5,169 nt of DNA from Desulfobacteraceae bacterium UBA5623 (lineage in GTDB: Bacteria > Desulfobacterota > DSM-4660 > Desulfatiglandales > Desulfatiglandaceae). The notes under the pieces are model-generated. The model was not told where the DNA came from. It made no database searches and saw only the letters and a list, made by a program, of their open reading frames with translations. Made by a program: the position numbers and the translations under genes. Each line of letters starts with the position of its first letter. Position 1 is the stretch's first letter. The DNA lies in NCBI GenBank assembly GCA_002424495.1, contig DIKH01000315.1, positions 1 through 5,169 of the forward strand, given 5' to 3'. This document shows, piece after piece, positions 5,156 through 5,169 of the stretch.

Positions 5156-5169
5156 AGTCCGGGTGCGAG

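Overview
The window looks like a chromosomal segment from a bacterium of moderate GC content. A short accessory stretch (about 1-2520) lies next to two housekeeping genes (about 2530-5169). The style of the TilS, MtnA and PIN proteins, and the GCGCAGAG/CACAGAGG octamer repeats, remind me of Desulfobacterota (former Deltaproteobacteria). That placement is a weak inference, because no rRNA or other lineage marker is present.

Left part (1-596, + strand): the C-terminal end of an unidentified protein (2-184) overlaps by 14 bp a small AT-rich ORF (171-596). The small ORF looks like a few blades of a PQQ/quinoprotein-type beta-propeller and is much shorter than a whole propeller, so it is probably a remnant or fragment. 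A cluster of three 8-bp repeats follows at 627-650.

Middle part (697-2475, - strand): two toxin-antitoxin operons lie head to tail. Module 1 is a 73-residue helical antitoxin (1131-1352) followed by a PIN-domain toxin (697-1143) with a 13-bp overlap. Module 2 is an AbrB/MazE-fold antitoxin (2242-2475) followed by a second PIN-domain toxin (1796-2245) joined by a TTGA stop/start overlap. The two toxins share one PIN architecture while the antitoxins are unrelated. The roughly 440 bp between the modules has no convincing gene. It holds octamer repeats, a 9-bp hairpin and other inverted repeats.

Right part (2476-5169): a 195-bp divergent intergenic region carries a strong promoter for TA module 2 on the - strand and a good promoter for tilS on the + strand. 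tilS (2671-4080, +) encodes tRNA(Ile)-lysidine synthase. It converges with mtnA (4055-5095, -), methylthioribose-1-phosphate isomerase of methionine salvage, and their 3' ends overlap by 26 bp. mtnA has its own promoter and ribosome binding site just inside the right edge.

The genes do not form one pathway: two independent housekeeping genes sit beside an accessory toxin-antitoxin cluster. I found no clearly new system. The points most worth a second look are the tandem related PIN toxins with different antitoxins, the octamer repeats on both sides of module 1, and the shared control region between module 2 and the essential gene tilS.
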